From the NCBI GenBank assembly GCA_041391665.1, contig JAWKNO010000001.1, forward strand, positions 2,046,001 to 2,110,000: a DNA stretch of 64,000 bases, given 5' to 3'. Position numbers and translations under genes: made by a program. A model generated the notes under the pieces. It did not search any database. It worked only from the letters and a program-made list of their open reading frames with translations, and was not told the DNA's origin. The DNA comes from Bacteroidia bacterium (GTDB lineage: Bacteria > Bacteroidota > Bacteroidia > J057). Of the stretch, positions 51,042-59,580 are shown in pieces; position 1 is the first letter of the stretch; each line of letters begins with the position of its first letter.

Positions 51042-52016
51042 TTACTTTTGCACTTTCTTAAGCTCAAAGTCAAAACTCACGGTTACCTCGTCTCCTACTT
51101 TGATGCTTCCAAGAAACATGACGGGTGGCTCCATATTATAGTCCGTCATCTTTATCTTTTTGGAAACAGACAGTCGTAAATCACCATTTTCCAACTCTTT
51201 TCCTTTTGCAGAAAGAGACACAGGCTTGCTCATACCTGCCATGCTGAGATTACCGCTCGCTTCAACGGTAACGATATGGGAGTCGCTTATTTTTACCACA
51301 GCATTGCTAAAGGAGTAAGTAATGAAAGGATTCGCGTCTGATTGAAATGTTTCATAAGTTTTATCGTCCATCTTTTTTCCCTCTTTGCTTTTCAGCCCTT
51401 TGACAGGAATTTTAATTTCTGCATTCTGAATGGTAGTAACGGATTTTTCATTTTTCTGGAAAACGCCTTTTCCCTCTATCTCAGTGATCTGCGATTCCCA
51501 TTCATGCAAGGTAGAAGTGCCTTTGACTGTTGCACTCAACAATTTTAAGGTGAATCCTACAGGCATCGCAGAAACGGGTTCTGCAATAACTACGGGCTTA
51601 TCAATGGGTTTGGGCTGTTCCACAGGTTTGGGTGGCTCGACAGGTTTGGGTTCTGTAACACTTTTGGGCTGCTCCGCAGGCGTGGGTTCGGCAGCAGTTT
51701 TAGGTTGATCGGCAGGCTTTGACGGGGTGACAGGCTTGGGTTTTTCAACCGGTTGGGATTGGGCAACAGGCTTTGGCTGCTCCGCAGATTTGGGTTCTGC
51801 CACAGGCCTGGGCGGGTCAACGGTTTGGGGCTGATCGGAAGATTCCGGTTGGTCAATAGAGGTAGGTTGATCTATAGGTTTGGATACCGGTTCACTGATT
51901 GTCGTTTCAGTATCCTTTTGCGGGTTGGTTGTCGCTGAGGGACTGCATTGCAAAAATATAATCGATAATACAATGCTTGACATAGCAAAGGTCAGAGAAA
52001 TGGAATATGTTTTCAT
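51042..52016 (-). CDS. YceI-family lipoprotein with long Pro/Lys/Gln-rich spacer
   Basis: 324 residues. Lipobox 'IIFLQCSPSATT'. Residues ~30-150 are low-complexity repeats of the type xxQPKPVxx ('VAEPKSAEQPKPVAQSQPVE'), probably an extended stalk through the periplasm or cell surface. The C-terminal ~170 residues are a YceI lipocalin-like barrel, with 'TLKLLSATVKGTSTLHEWES' at the start and 'ASGNLSMAGMSKPVSLSAKG' later. The YceI fold binds polyprenoid or amphiphilic lipids; the ligand here is unknown. The repeat tract is likely to vary in length between strains. Confidence 0.9.
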   Translation of the reverse strand: MKTYSISLTFAMSSIVLSIIFLQCSPSATTNPQKDTETTISEPVSKPIDQPTSIDQPESSDQPQTVDPPRPVAEPKSAEQPKPVAQSQPVEKPKPVTPSKPADQPKTAAEPTPAEQPKSVTEPKPVEPPKPVEQPKPIDKPVVIAEPVSAMPVGFTLKLLSATVKGTSTLHEWESQITEIEGKGVFQKNEKSVTTIQNAEIKIPVKGLKSKEGKKMDDKTYETFQSDANPFITYSFSNAVVKISDSHIVTVEASGNLSMAGMSKPVSLSAKGKELENGDLRLSVSKKIKMTDYNMEPPVMFLGSIKVGDEVTVSFDFELKKVQK

Positions 52017-52287
52017 TTGATTTATTTTTCATTCTGCAAACACAGTAAGGTAATAATCTCTCATTTAGAAAGCATTACACATAGATACCAGGATGTTACA
52101 TGAATCACATATTTTAGGGTGAAAGCAGGTTTTTGATATAGCAAGTGCTACGAAGACCCCGACATGCCAAAAAGGATGATGGGGTTTTTGTATTTAGATT
52201 TTCCTGGGTAAATTTCATTCATAAGCGGAAGAAGGTATAAGTAGATATCCGCCAGGTCACGGGTACTCAAACACACAATATAGTATT
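52017..52287. other. Intergenic region between divergent YceI and cupin genes
   Basis: 271 nt. The only structure I see is the terminator-like remnant at 52157-52189 (CCCC...GGGG-TTTTT). No gene or clear promoter boxes. Confidence 0.5.
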
Positions 52288-52683
52288 ATGGAAATATCTA
52301 AGAATGGTTCACGTCCGTCGGGTAAGGGACAAGCGGACTGGTTTACAGGTATAGTCCGAATGGACCCCTTGTTTCAGGCAAAAGCTCCGGCTCGTGTAGC
52401 TGGCCTGAGTGTTACCTTTGAGCCGGGTGCCCGGACGGCATGGCATACGCATCCGCTGGGTCAGACACTGATTGTAACCGCAGGTTGTGGTTGGGTGCAG
52501 AGTGAGGGAAGCCCGGTTCAGGAAGTCCATCCCGGAGATGTGATTCGTTTTGCACCCGGTGAAAAACACTGGCATGGAGCCAGCCCAACCACAGCGATGA
52601 CACATATCGCCATACATGAAGAGCTGGACGGTAATGTGGTTGACTGGTTCGACAAAGTTACGGATGAGCAGTACCGAAGGTGA
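52288..52683 (+). CDS. Small cupin, similar to manganese cupin hydroxynitrile lyases
   Basis: 131-residue single-domain cupin without signal peptide. Metal ligands are visible as 'TAWHTHPLGQTLIVTAGCGW' (His, His, Gln) and 'PGEKHWHGASP' (His), the H-x-H-x4-Q...H pattern. The sequence around 'KGQADWFTGIVRMDPLFQA' and the end 'DWFDKVTDEQYRR' resemble, from memory, the cupin (R)-hydroxynitrile lyase group described from Acidobacteria. Many homologues have no known natural role, so lyase activity is a hint only. Confidence 0.88.
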   Translation: MEISKNGSRPSGKGQADWFTGIVRMDPLFQAKAPARVAGLSVTFEPGARTAWHTHPLGQTLIVTAGCGWVQSEGSPVQEVHPGDVIRFAPGEKHWHGASPTTAMTHIAIHEELDGNVVDWFDKVTDEQYRR

Positions 52684-52903
52684 TGGTGATTGAGGTGGTC
52701 CCCAATCATTGGACAGATTTTGGGAAATGGGGTAGCAATTGACCTGTTAGGTCAGTACACCCCAACCAAACAGGTCGTATTTAAGGGCCTTTTACACCGA
52801 CTATCATAGACGCAGGTATTGAAACTTAATTTTTTCATTATCAATGGAATACTGTTTAGAAACACTTTCTTAAGAATATTTTGAAAACCCCATCAGGCTC
52901 AAA
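52684..52903. other. Intergenic, nothing recognised
   Basis: 220 nt between the cupin and the small lipoprotein gene. I see no gene, RNA or convincing promoter boxes. Confidence 0.5.
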
Positions 52904-53356
52904 ATGATTTTTATGAAAAAGAAAAATATAGTTCTCGCCTTAATAGCTTTATGTTTAATTATATCCAGCTCTTGTTCTTCACTTAAAAGTACAAGGATTA
53001 GATATGAGTTTCCTCCTGAGATTAATGCGGCTCTTAAAGAAGGTACCGATAAATTAGAGAAGCTTTATGGCAATGATTTCAATAACTTGAAATTTTTTGC
53101 TGTCATCTTTGGTGATATTGAAACCAACATTGTGATTAATACGCAATACAGTCAACCTGATCAAATTAAAAATTTGATCAGGAGTACTAATAGATTCGTG
53201 TTTTTGGGCCGAAGGGAAAAGCTTCCGGTAATCTTTTTGTCAGATATACACAGTACCCTTTTTAAAGAATGGAAGTTGAAATTAATTCCATATGGAGGGT
53301 ATATAGTCTCTCTTGATAGTGAGAATAAAGTCAAACATACTGGATTTTTACTTTAG
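52904..53356 (+). CDS. Small lipoprotein of unknown function
   Basis: 150 residues; start at 52904, or at 52913, which gives a cleaner signal 'KKKNIVLALIALCLIISSSC'. The lipobox Cys is followed by a basic, aromatic mature part ('LEKLYGNDFNNLKFFAVIFG') with no recognised domain. It is clearly more AT-rich than the genes around it and isolated between two gene-free stretches, which suggests transfer. Confidence 0.7.
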   Translation: MIFMKKKNIVLALIALCLIISSSCSSLKSTRIRYEFPPEINAALKEGTDKLEKLYGNDFNNLKFFAVIFGDIETNIVINTQYSQPDQIKNLIRSTNRFVFLGRREKLPVIFLSDIHSTLFKEWKLKLIPYGGYIVSLDSENKVKHTGFLL

Positions 53357-53611
53357 ACCTGATGCAGCTTAGGGGAAGATGATCTGGTGCCTGAGGTCGT
53401 CCCTATATGGGGCCTTCGGCTCGAAATATCCGGTGGCTGAGGCACTCGAAGGCCCGGGAATGATAGCCCACTACCGGTGGCTTCGAGAGCCTCAGCCGCC
53501 GGTTATATGACTTCAACCACCGGATTTTCTCCCCACCTCCAGCAATCTGTCAGTAAATATGTCCCCCAAAAACAAAAAACTCCCCAATATCTATCAGGGA
53601 GTTTCCTTTCG
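53357..53611. repeat. Intergenic with a long imperfect hairpin (53430-53502)
   Basis: CCGGTGGCTGAGGC followed by ACTCGAAG (53430-53451) pairs with CTTCGAG, then GCCTCAGCCGCCGG (to 53502), with two mismatches and one bulge over ~24 bp. Smaller CCGG-rich complements flank it (53405-53430 and ~53515). It lies between the lipoprotein gene and the tRNA 3' end and has no T-run, so it looks like a palindromic repeat or structured RNA, not a simple terminator. Confidence 0.5.
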
Positions 53612-53685
53612 TGGCGCAGGGGGGAATCGAACCCCCGACCTCAGGGTTATGAATCCTGCGCTCTAACCGACTGAGCTACCGCGCC
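53612..53685 (-). tRNA. tRNA-Met (anticodon CAT)
   Basis: 74 nt on the minus strand. Acceptor GGCGCGG pairs with the 3' end CTGCGCC plus discriminator A. The D-arm contains TAGCTCAGTCGGTTAGAG, the anticodon loop TTCATAA, and the T-arm GGGGG-TTCGATT-CCCCC. No CCA is encoded. It is either elongator tRNA-Met or a tRNA-Ile2 that reads AUA after lysidine modification; the GC-rich 5' end makes elongator Met more likely. Confidence 0.95.
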
Positions 53686-53696
53686 GAAATCGAGTG

Positions 53697-53704
53697 CAAA
53701 TATA
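53697..53704 (-). promoter_or_regulatory. -7 box of the tRNA-Met gene
   Basis: On the minus strand TATATTTG matches TAnnTTTG and ends 11 nt before the mature tRNA 5' end at 53685. A T-rich stretch, not a clear TTTG, is present 20 nt further upstream. Confidence 0.5.
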
Positions 53705-53995
53705 AGGGGTTTTCTGGTTTAAGAAAAAGTTTTTTGTTTACGATTGTTTCATACCCAAAGTTTCTTTCTGTAACCCGCTGTTTGCTTCTTCCGTAAATCC
53801 TTCTGTTATTGCTCCGGCAATCTTCTGATCTCCCCCCTTTAATACAGTTTTGTCATCTCCGGATGACCGCGCAGCTTTTACAGCCTGCTCTTTGTTTCTC
53901 TGTCTCGCCGAATGGCTCCTGATACCGGAACTGAATCTCCGATTCCTTCTTCTGGTTTTGCTCCGCCATTCCCCCGAGATAACGAATGAAACAAA
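53705..53995. other. Intergenic between tRNA-Met and the helicase gene
   Basis: About 290 nt. A 92-codon minus-strand frame (53738-54016) has no recognisable features and overlaps the helicase start; I do not call it. The helicase promoter must lie here, but I see no clear boxes. Confidence 0.45.
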
Positions 53996-56900
53996 ATGCA
54001 AACAGCCACTTCCCAACTTCTTCCCTTATCCGCCACTCCGCTGGTAAACCTTTTCGCTTACATTCGCGACCTTTTTACCAATACCCGGCCCTCGCTCCGC
54101 TTCGATACTGACCCGCATAGCCCCGCCTGGCTCCTCGCCAATCTCGCATCTCTCGCTGCTGATCCTCAGCTTTCTACCGCGATTTCCTGCCAGTGGAAAG
54201 ACAACGATCAACCTGTACTGAAGATCCAACGGGTTGAAAACCAATTGTTTGAGCAAAGTTCTGAAAGAATTTGCCTCTTTGACGAACTTCTCAGCCAGGT
54301 CAACGGAAAACCGCTGGAAGAAGTCCAACACCTGACTTTCCCCCCACAACTCGACAACTGGGTATCGATCTCCGTTCAGGACGGACTCGTACTGGTGGAA
54401 AAAATCGCTGAAGCCAATGGTTTTGCTACCACTCTTAACCAGACCTATGACGCCCTGCACGACCTTTTTTATACCCTTCAGTCGCAACCCGACCGGCAGA
54501 TTTGCCTCTCCTTTGGCCTGATATCAGGGAAAATCGGCGGCAATTGGTATCGCAATTTTTTGTTTCATATCCCACTGAAAATCAGCCTCAAACGCCAAAC
54601 CATTTCGCTGGAAGCCGATACCCTCGCGCATGTCATCACCTGCGAACAATCTTTCTCCGATCTGCTCGATCAGCATTTTTCCCGGGAACCGGAAGAAAAG
54701 GTGCAGGAGCGGAAACTGCGCATCCTTCGCGAAGTGGACAGCTTCAACAGCCAGAGCAGGGAGTTCAGCTTTGAACCTGACTATTTGCGGGGATCGTTTT
54801 ACGAATCGGCGGTAAAGATTGCAGAGGTTTTCCCAAGGGTAAATGACCGTTTTTTCACAGAAGACCAACTCAATTTTGCTCTCCCCGACCTCTCCGAAGA
54901 TGGCGAAATCACCCTTTCATTTTCTCCCGTTATCCATGTCCGCAACCTCGCTACCGGCGTAGTGATCGCCCGCGATGCTGACAAAATCATTTCCCGGATC
55001 AATGAACTCGGTACTCAGGGAGAAAACGAATCTATTCCCGATTTTTTCAAAAAACTCTTCAGCCTGCGCAAACCGGGCAATCCCCTTCGTATTGCCTACC
55101 GGACCGAAAATAAATCTGCCGGGTTTTCTCCGAAAGTTTCCGAAACCCTGCCCGAAAGATTCCTGTTCCCGCTTCCCTACAACCAGGAACAGCTCAGTAT
55201 TGCACAACAACTTCTGCGTCAGGATGCGGTAACTGTACAAGGCCCTCCCGGAACAGGCAAAAGCCATACAATCGCCAATCTTGCCTCACATTTTGTGGCG
55301 GAGGGGAAATCCATTCTGATCGTCTCCAAAAATGCCAAAGCACTCGAAGTCATTAAAGGCAAACTTCCTCCTGCCATTCGCAACCTCGCGGTGGCTTTGC
55401 TGGAAGGCAACCAGAATCAGGAGGAGCTGAAACACGCCATTGATGCGGTGAAAAATCACCTCAACCAAATCTATGACCCCGCAGAAACTGCTCGCCTGGA
55501 AGCAGAACTGACTGCGCTCGAAAAAAATTATGCAGAACTGCGGGCCGATCTTTTGCAGAAGATTCGGCAAAATCAGCGTACACTCAGTCTCTACGATCCC
55601 CGGAAGAGAGAAATCCTTACCGATACAGCAGCAGGCTGGGCATCAAGCTGGGAAAAACTTGACCGGGAAAATGTTTTGATTCGCGACGAAATTCCTTACG
55701 AAGCGGACACCGACGGGCTGGCGGATGGAATCCGCGAACTGATAGAACTGATACGGGAAACAGACCCGGAAATGGCGAAGGTCAACTTACCGGAAGAAAC
55801 ATTGTTTCCCGACCTTGTGCGTGCTGAAGAGATCATTACGGCGTTGGAGAAGATCGAGGCCAGCCTGGATTTAACAGCGTATGTTTCCACAGACACGCGT
55901 CTGCTGGAGGGAGAATTTTTTCAGATGATCGAAGAAATGTATGCCGTGTGGCAGGAAGTTTCGCCCTGGCAGCCAACACTTCGCCATGCTGAACTAAACA
56001 TTGAAGAGCTGGCAGCGGTATTTGCCGACTACCGGGATCTGCGCGATGAAGTGGAACTTTGCTCCCGCGACCTGATAGGTTGGGACGTATCGGGCGTCAT
56101 TGGGGCCGATCCCGACGAAATGCTGGAATCGCTCCAAAAGCTGCTGCTGAAATTTGGCGACGCAGGAAAACTGAATCTGCTACAGAAAAAGCTCCTTCCC
56201 GAAGCGCAGCGTATGTTCCTTTTGGTTACCATCAATGGCCGGGAGGTCAGAGGAACGGAAGACCTGAAAATCATCGAATCAGTACTCCTTCAACAATCCC
56301 GGCTCAAAAAACTGTCGATTGTGGTAAACAATGCCCTGGCTTTTACCGGGCAAAAAACCTCCGCTCAAACTGTACTGAAAGTGTATCATGAATGGGAAAC
56401 CCTGCTTGTTAATCTGGAAAAGCTGTATGCCTTTAACCAAAAACTCCGCAACCGCAATCTGCCTCCGCTGGACATTCGGAGCGACCAGGCAGAATCGGAA
56501 TGGACTTTTCTTCTCGGGCTGGAAAATTTCTATCGCTATCAGGAACTGGCCGGAGAATGGAAGACAATGATCCAACCTTTGCTGCCATTCGTACACCAGC
56601 ATACGGCTATACAAAAACTGGCAGATCACTGGGAAAACCGGAACCTTACCGGTGCGGAGATGACCCTGGCGGAGATCCAATCGATCCGGCAAAAAGTGCA
56701 ACAGGCAGCCATTCTTCAGGAGAATCTGGAGAATTTGCGGAATCGCCTGCCATTAACCGTTGCAGAAATAGAAAAAAATACTGAATTCGATTGGCCGCTG
56801 GATGAACTGGAGCTGGGAATTTTTATCAAAAAGCTCGAAAGCTTTCTTTCCGAAACCCTCGAAATGCTGGGCAATCCCAATGATATATTTATCCAGCTCC

Positions 56901-58408
56901 AGGCCAATCGCCGCCAGCAGGAAAGCCTGATCTGTGAACTCGTTGCCCTCAAAACCTGGCAGCACAAACAGGCGTCCGTTACCGACCAGCAAAAAGCTTC
57001 CCTCTCCGCCTGGCGCAACGACCTGATCAATATTGGCAAAGGCCACGGTAAAAATACCGAACGCAATATGGCCTCCGCCATCGCCAATATGCAACTTGCC
57101 CGCGAGGTGGTCCCCATCTGGATTATGCAACAGGAGACAGCCATTTCCTTTTTCCCCGATCCTCAGCCGGGCCAGTTTGACCTGCTGATCGTGGACGAAG
57201 CCAGCCAGTGCGATATCAGTATGCTAAACCTGATTTTCCGCTGCAAAAAATGTATCATCGTCGGAGACGAAAACCAGACTTCTGTAGCCACGCAGGCACG
57301 GCTGTTTCCTATCGACCGCACCAACCAACTTCTCGACCGGTACCTGATTCACCATCCGTTTAAGCAGCAGTTTAATATCAACAACCGCAGCGCGAGTATC
57401 TACACCCTGAGCGGGGTTATTTACCCGAATATCATCAGTCTGCGCGAACATTTCCGTTGCCGTCCGGAACTCATCGGTTTCTCCAACCGGTATGTGTACG
57501 ATTCACACATCATTCCCCTCCGGACGGTCAACAACAGTGTATATGGTTCTGCGACCGAGGTGCATTATGTCGAAGATGATCCAAAAGACGAACGCAAACC
57601 CGCCATTGTCAAAGCAGCTGTACAACTGATCGCCGGATTGGTGGAAGATGTGCAGGCAGGCCATTTGCCGAAAATGCCGACTGTGGGCATACTCTGCCTG
57701 GACTCCTCCAACGAAGCACACCGCGAATTGCTGATTCGGGAGGTTGGCCGTCATCCGCTGATCAAAACCGTAGCCGATGAAATCGAACTGCTGGTCGGCA
57801 CTTCCCGCGAATTTCAGGGCGATGAACGCGACATCATGCTGCTGACGACGACCGCCAGCCATAAGTTTGCTGAAGGGGGAAATATCCGCGCGCCACGGGC
57901 GGTGCTGGGAGAAGAAATGATGCGGATTTACAACGTAGCCGTAAGCCGGGCCCGAGACAAGGCAATTTTGCTGCACAGCATTCATCCGGAGGCAGTCGCA
58001 CGTATGAATCCGGAGTGTTTCCGCAAAAGACTGATCGATTATTTTGAGCAAAACAGCGCCGATGGCGGCGAAAAACTGCCATTTATCCAACGCCCGATGC
58101 ATCCTTCAAAAGGAATCTGTGGGGAAGAACTGTACCAATGGGCAGAGGATTCCGGCTGGGGAGAATATCTCCATCCACAGTACAAAATCGGCCCTTACCA
58201 GATCGATCTGGCAATTCTCAATGGCGGGCAGAAAATCGCCCTGTTTGTGGACGGAGCCAGAGAAGAAGATCATGAGGGAAGCGAACGATCCGCAGATCAG
58301 CAACTGGTACTTGAGCGCGCCGGATGGCAGTGTCTGAGAGTACAGGCCTTGCAGTGGATGTGCAGCCGGGGTGAGATCAAAAATACCTTATCAGAGATGA
58401 TGAGCTGA
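53996..58408 (+). CDS. Large SF1 (UPF1-like) helicase with C-terminal restriction-endonuclease-like domain
   Basis: 1470 residues. The N-terminal ~400 residues have no recognised domain. Helicase motif I is 'VQGPPGTGKSHTIANLA' (Walker A ~416-423). A long helical insertion (~470-990) precedes motif II 'LLIVDEASQCDISML' (Asp1067-Glu1068) and motif III 'CIIVGDENQTSVATQ'. The RecA2 half has 'LREHFRCRPELIGFSN', 'GTSREFQGDERDIMLL' and 'YNVAVSRARDKAIL'. The last ~100 residues ('YQIDLAILNGGQKIALFVDG' then 'LERAGWQCLRVQA') resemble the Vsr/DUF559 nuclease fold, but the usual E in E-x-D-G is Phe here, so it may be inactive. Similar helicase-nuclease proteins act in anti-phage defence (inference from architecture). 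It lies beside a tRNA, with Fic and a toxin-antitoxin pair downstream. Confidence 0.88.
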   Translation: MQTATSQLLPLSATPLVNLFAYIRDLFTNTRPSLRFDTDPHSPAWLLANLASLAADPQLSTAISCQWKDNDQPVLKIQRVENQLFEQSSERICLFDELLSQVNGKPLEEVQHLTFPPQLDNWVSISVQDGLVLVEKIAEANGFATTLNQTYDALHDLFYTLQSQPDRQICLSFGLISGKIGGNWYRNFLFHIPLKISLKRQTISLEADTLAHVITCEQSFSDLLDQHFSREPEEKVQERKLRILREVDSFNSQSREFSFEPDYLRGSFYESAVKIAEVFPRVNDRFFTEDQLNFALPDLSEDGEITLSFSPVIHVRNLATGVVIARDADKIISRINELGTQGENESIPDFFKKLFSLRKPGNPLRIAYRTENKSAGFSPKVSETLPERFLFPLPYNQEQLSIAQQLLRQDAVTVQGPPGTGKSHTIANLASHFVAEGKSILIVSKNAKALEVIKGKLPPAIRNLAVALLEGNQNQEELKHAIDAVKNHLNQIYDPAETARLEAELTALEKNYAELRADLLQKIRQNQRTLSLYDPRKREILTDTAAGWASSWEKLDRENVLIRDEIPYEADTDGLADGIRELIELIRETDPEMAKVNLPEETLFPDLVRAEEIITALEKIEASLDLTAYVSTDTRLLEGEFFQMIEEMYAVWQEVSPWQPTLRHAELNIEELAAVFADYRDLRDEVELCSRDLIGWDVSGVIGADPDEMLESLQKLLLKFGDAGKLNLLQKKLLPEAQRMFLLVTINGREVRGTEDLKIIESVLLQQSRLKKLSIVVNNALAFTGQKTSAQTVLKVYHEWETLLVNLEKLYAFNQKLRNRNLPPLDIRSDQAESEWTFLLGLENFYRYQELAGEWKTMIQPLLPFVHQHTAIQKLADHWENRNLTGAEMTLAEIQSIRQKVQQAAILQENLENLRNRLPLTVAEIEKNTEFDWPLDELELGIFIKKLESFLSETLEMLGNPNDIFIQLQANRRQQESLICELVALKTWQHKQASVTDQQKASLSAWRNDLINIGKGHGKNTERNMASAIANMQLAREVVPIWIMQQETAISFFPDPQPGQFDLLIVDEASQCDISMLNLIFRCKKCIIVGDENQTSVATQARLFPIDRTNQLLDRYLIHHPFKQQFNINNRSASIYTLSGVIYPNIISLREHFRCRPELIGFSNRYVYDSHIIPLRTVNNSVYGSATEVHYVEDDPKDERKPAIVKAAVQLIAGLVEDVQAGHLPKMPTVGILCLDSSNEAHRELLIREVGRHPLIKTVADEIELLVGTSREFQGDERDIMLLTTTASHKFAEGGNIRAPRAVLGEEMMRIYNVAVSRARDKAILLHSIHPEAVARMNPECFRKRLIDYFEQNSADGGEKLPFIQRPMHPSKGICGEELYQWAEDSGWGEYLHPQYKIGPYQIDLAILNGGQKIALFVDGAREEDHEGSERSADQQLVLERAGWQCLRVQALQWMCSRGEIKNTLSEMMS

Positions 58409-58418
58409 AAATAAACGA

Positions 58419-58473
58419 CTAATCGGCTCAAATTTTTATTATATTTGAGCCGATTAGGTAAAATAATCGGCTC
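58419..58473 (+). promoter_or_regulatory. Operator-promoter of the Fic gene: three AATCGGCTC half-sites
   Basis: A perfect 15-bp inverted repeat CTAATCGGCTCAAAT / ATTTGAGCCGATTAG (58419-58433, 58443-58457) with a 9-nt centre. The -7 box TATATTTG (58440-58447) lies inside it. A third half-site TAATCGGCTC (58464-58473) ends exactly at the ATG. A protein bound here would block transcription and possibly translation. Confidence 0.7.
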
Positions 58474-59580
58474 ATGTTATACAACTGGCAGCAAGAAGAC
58501 TGGCCCAAGTTCACGTATGATCTTTCCCTTGTGGAGGATATATTGTATGCTTTCGCTGAAAAAGGCGGAAGTGTAGGGGGGCTGTTTAGCGCATTGCCGG
58601 AAGAAATGCAGGATGAAGCCTTCTTAGACCTGATGGTAACAGAGGCGATGAAAACCTCCGAAATAGAAGGTGAATATCTCGGTCGCGAAGATATCATATC
58701 ATCGATTCGCAATACGCTGGGCATCAGTCATTCCTTCCACGATGTGAAAGATAAGCGCGCAGAAGGAATCGGAGAATTAATGGTGCTGATAACGGAAACC
58801 TATCAGGAGCCTTTGTCGGAGGAAACTTTATTTGTCTGGCATGAAATGATCATGAAAGGAAGTCGCGGGGTAAATAAAGGCCAGTGGCGCGCACATACCG
58901 AACCCATGCAGGTGATCTCGGGGCCGGTTGGAAGGGAGAAAATTCATTTCGAAGCCCCACCTTCAGATCGGGTGCCGGAGGAAATGGCAAAATTTATTAA
59001 ATGGTTTAATGATACCGCGCCCGGTGGTAGCCGGGAAATTACCAAACCCGCTGTGCGGTCTGCGGTTGCCCATGTGTATTTTGAAAGTATTCATCCTTTT
59101 GAAGATGGAAATGGCCGAATGGGGCGGGCGATTTCAGAAAAAGCATTATCACAGGGGATGGGTCGCTCTGCTTTGCTCAGCCTCTCCGGAGCAATTGAAG
59201 CTGAAAAAAAAGCTTATTATGAGGCAATTATGCAGGCACAGCGGTCCAACGAAATTACACCCTGGATCCGATATTTTGCCTCTGCAATCCTCGATGCACA
59301 ACTGCGCGCTGAAAAACAAATTATGTTTATTCTCCATAAAGCCCGGTTTTTTGACCGGTATAAAACTCAGCTCAGCGAGCGACAGACGCAGGTTATCCGC
59401 AAAATGCTGGAGGCAGGTCCGGATGGGTTTGAAGGCGGTATGAATGCCCGGAAATATATCGCCATCACCCGATGCTCAAAAGCTACCGCTACACGTGATA
59501 TGCAGGATCTGGTGGAGAAAGGTATTTTTATTCCAATTGGTGCCGGGCGCAATGCCCGTTACGAACTCAGGCTGCTTTAG
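58474..59580 (+). CDS. Fic-family AMP-transferase with N-terminal DUF4172-type domain and C-terminal winged helix
   Basis: 368 residues. N-terminus 'MLYNWQQEDWPKFTYD' is typical of the DUF4172 Fic group. 'KTSEIEGEYLGRED' carries the (S/T)-x3-E-(G/N) inhibitory motif, whose Glu blocks ATP binding until relieved. The catalytic Fic loop is 'HPFEDGNGRMGR', His207, complete. The last ~60 residues ('GFEGGMNARKYIAITRCSKA' and 'TATRDMQDLVEKGIFIPIGA') form a winged helix, probably DNA-binding. Its own promoter lies within an inverted repeat, so self-regulation is likely. Targets of AMPylation are unknown. It overlaps the convergent PIN gene by 4 nt. Confidence 0.94.
   Translation: MLYNWQQEDWPKFTYDLSLVEDILYAFAEKGGSVGGLFSALPEEMQDEAFLDLMVTEAMKTSEIEGEYLGREDIISSIRNTLGISHSFHDVKDKRAEGIGELMVLITETYQEPLSEETLFVWHEMIMKGSRGVNKGQWRAHTEPMQVISGPVGREKIHFEAPPSDRVPEEMAKFIKWFNDTAPGGSREITKPAVRSAVAHVYFESIHPFEDGNGRMGRAISEKALSQGMGRSALLSLSGAIEAEKKAYYEAIMQAQRSNEITPWIRYFASAILDAQLRAEKQIMFILHKARFFDRYKTQLSERQTQVIRKMLEAGPDGFEGGMNARKYIAITRCSKATATRDMQDLVEKGIFIPIGAGRNARYELRLL

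Noticed and set aside
53738..54016. 92-codon minus-strand frame between tRNA-Met and the helicase
   Set aside because: It has basic, low-information sequence, overlaps the helicase start and has no recognisable domain or promoter. Left as intergenic.
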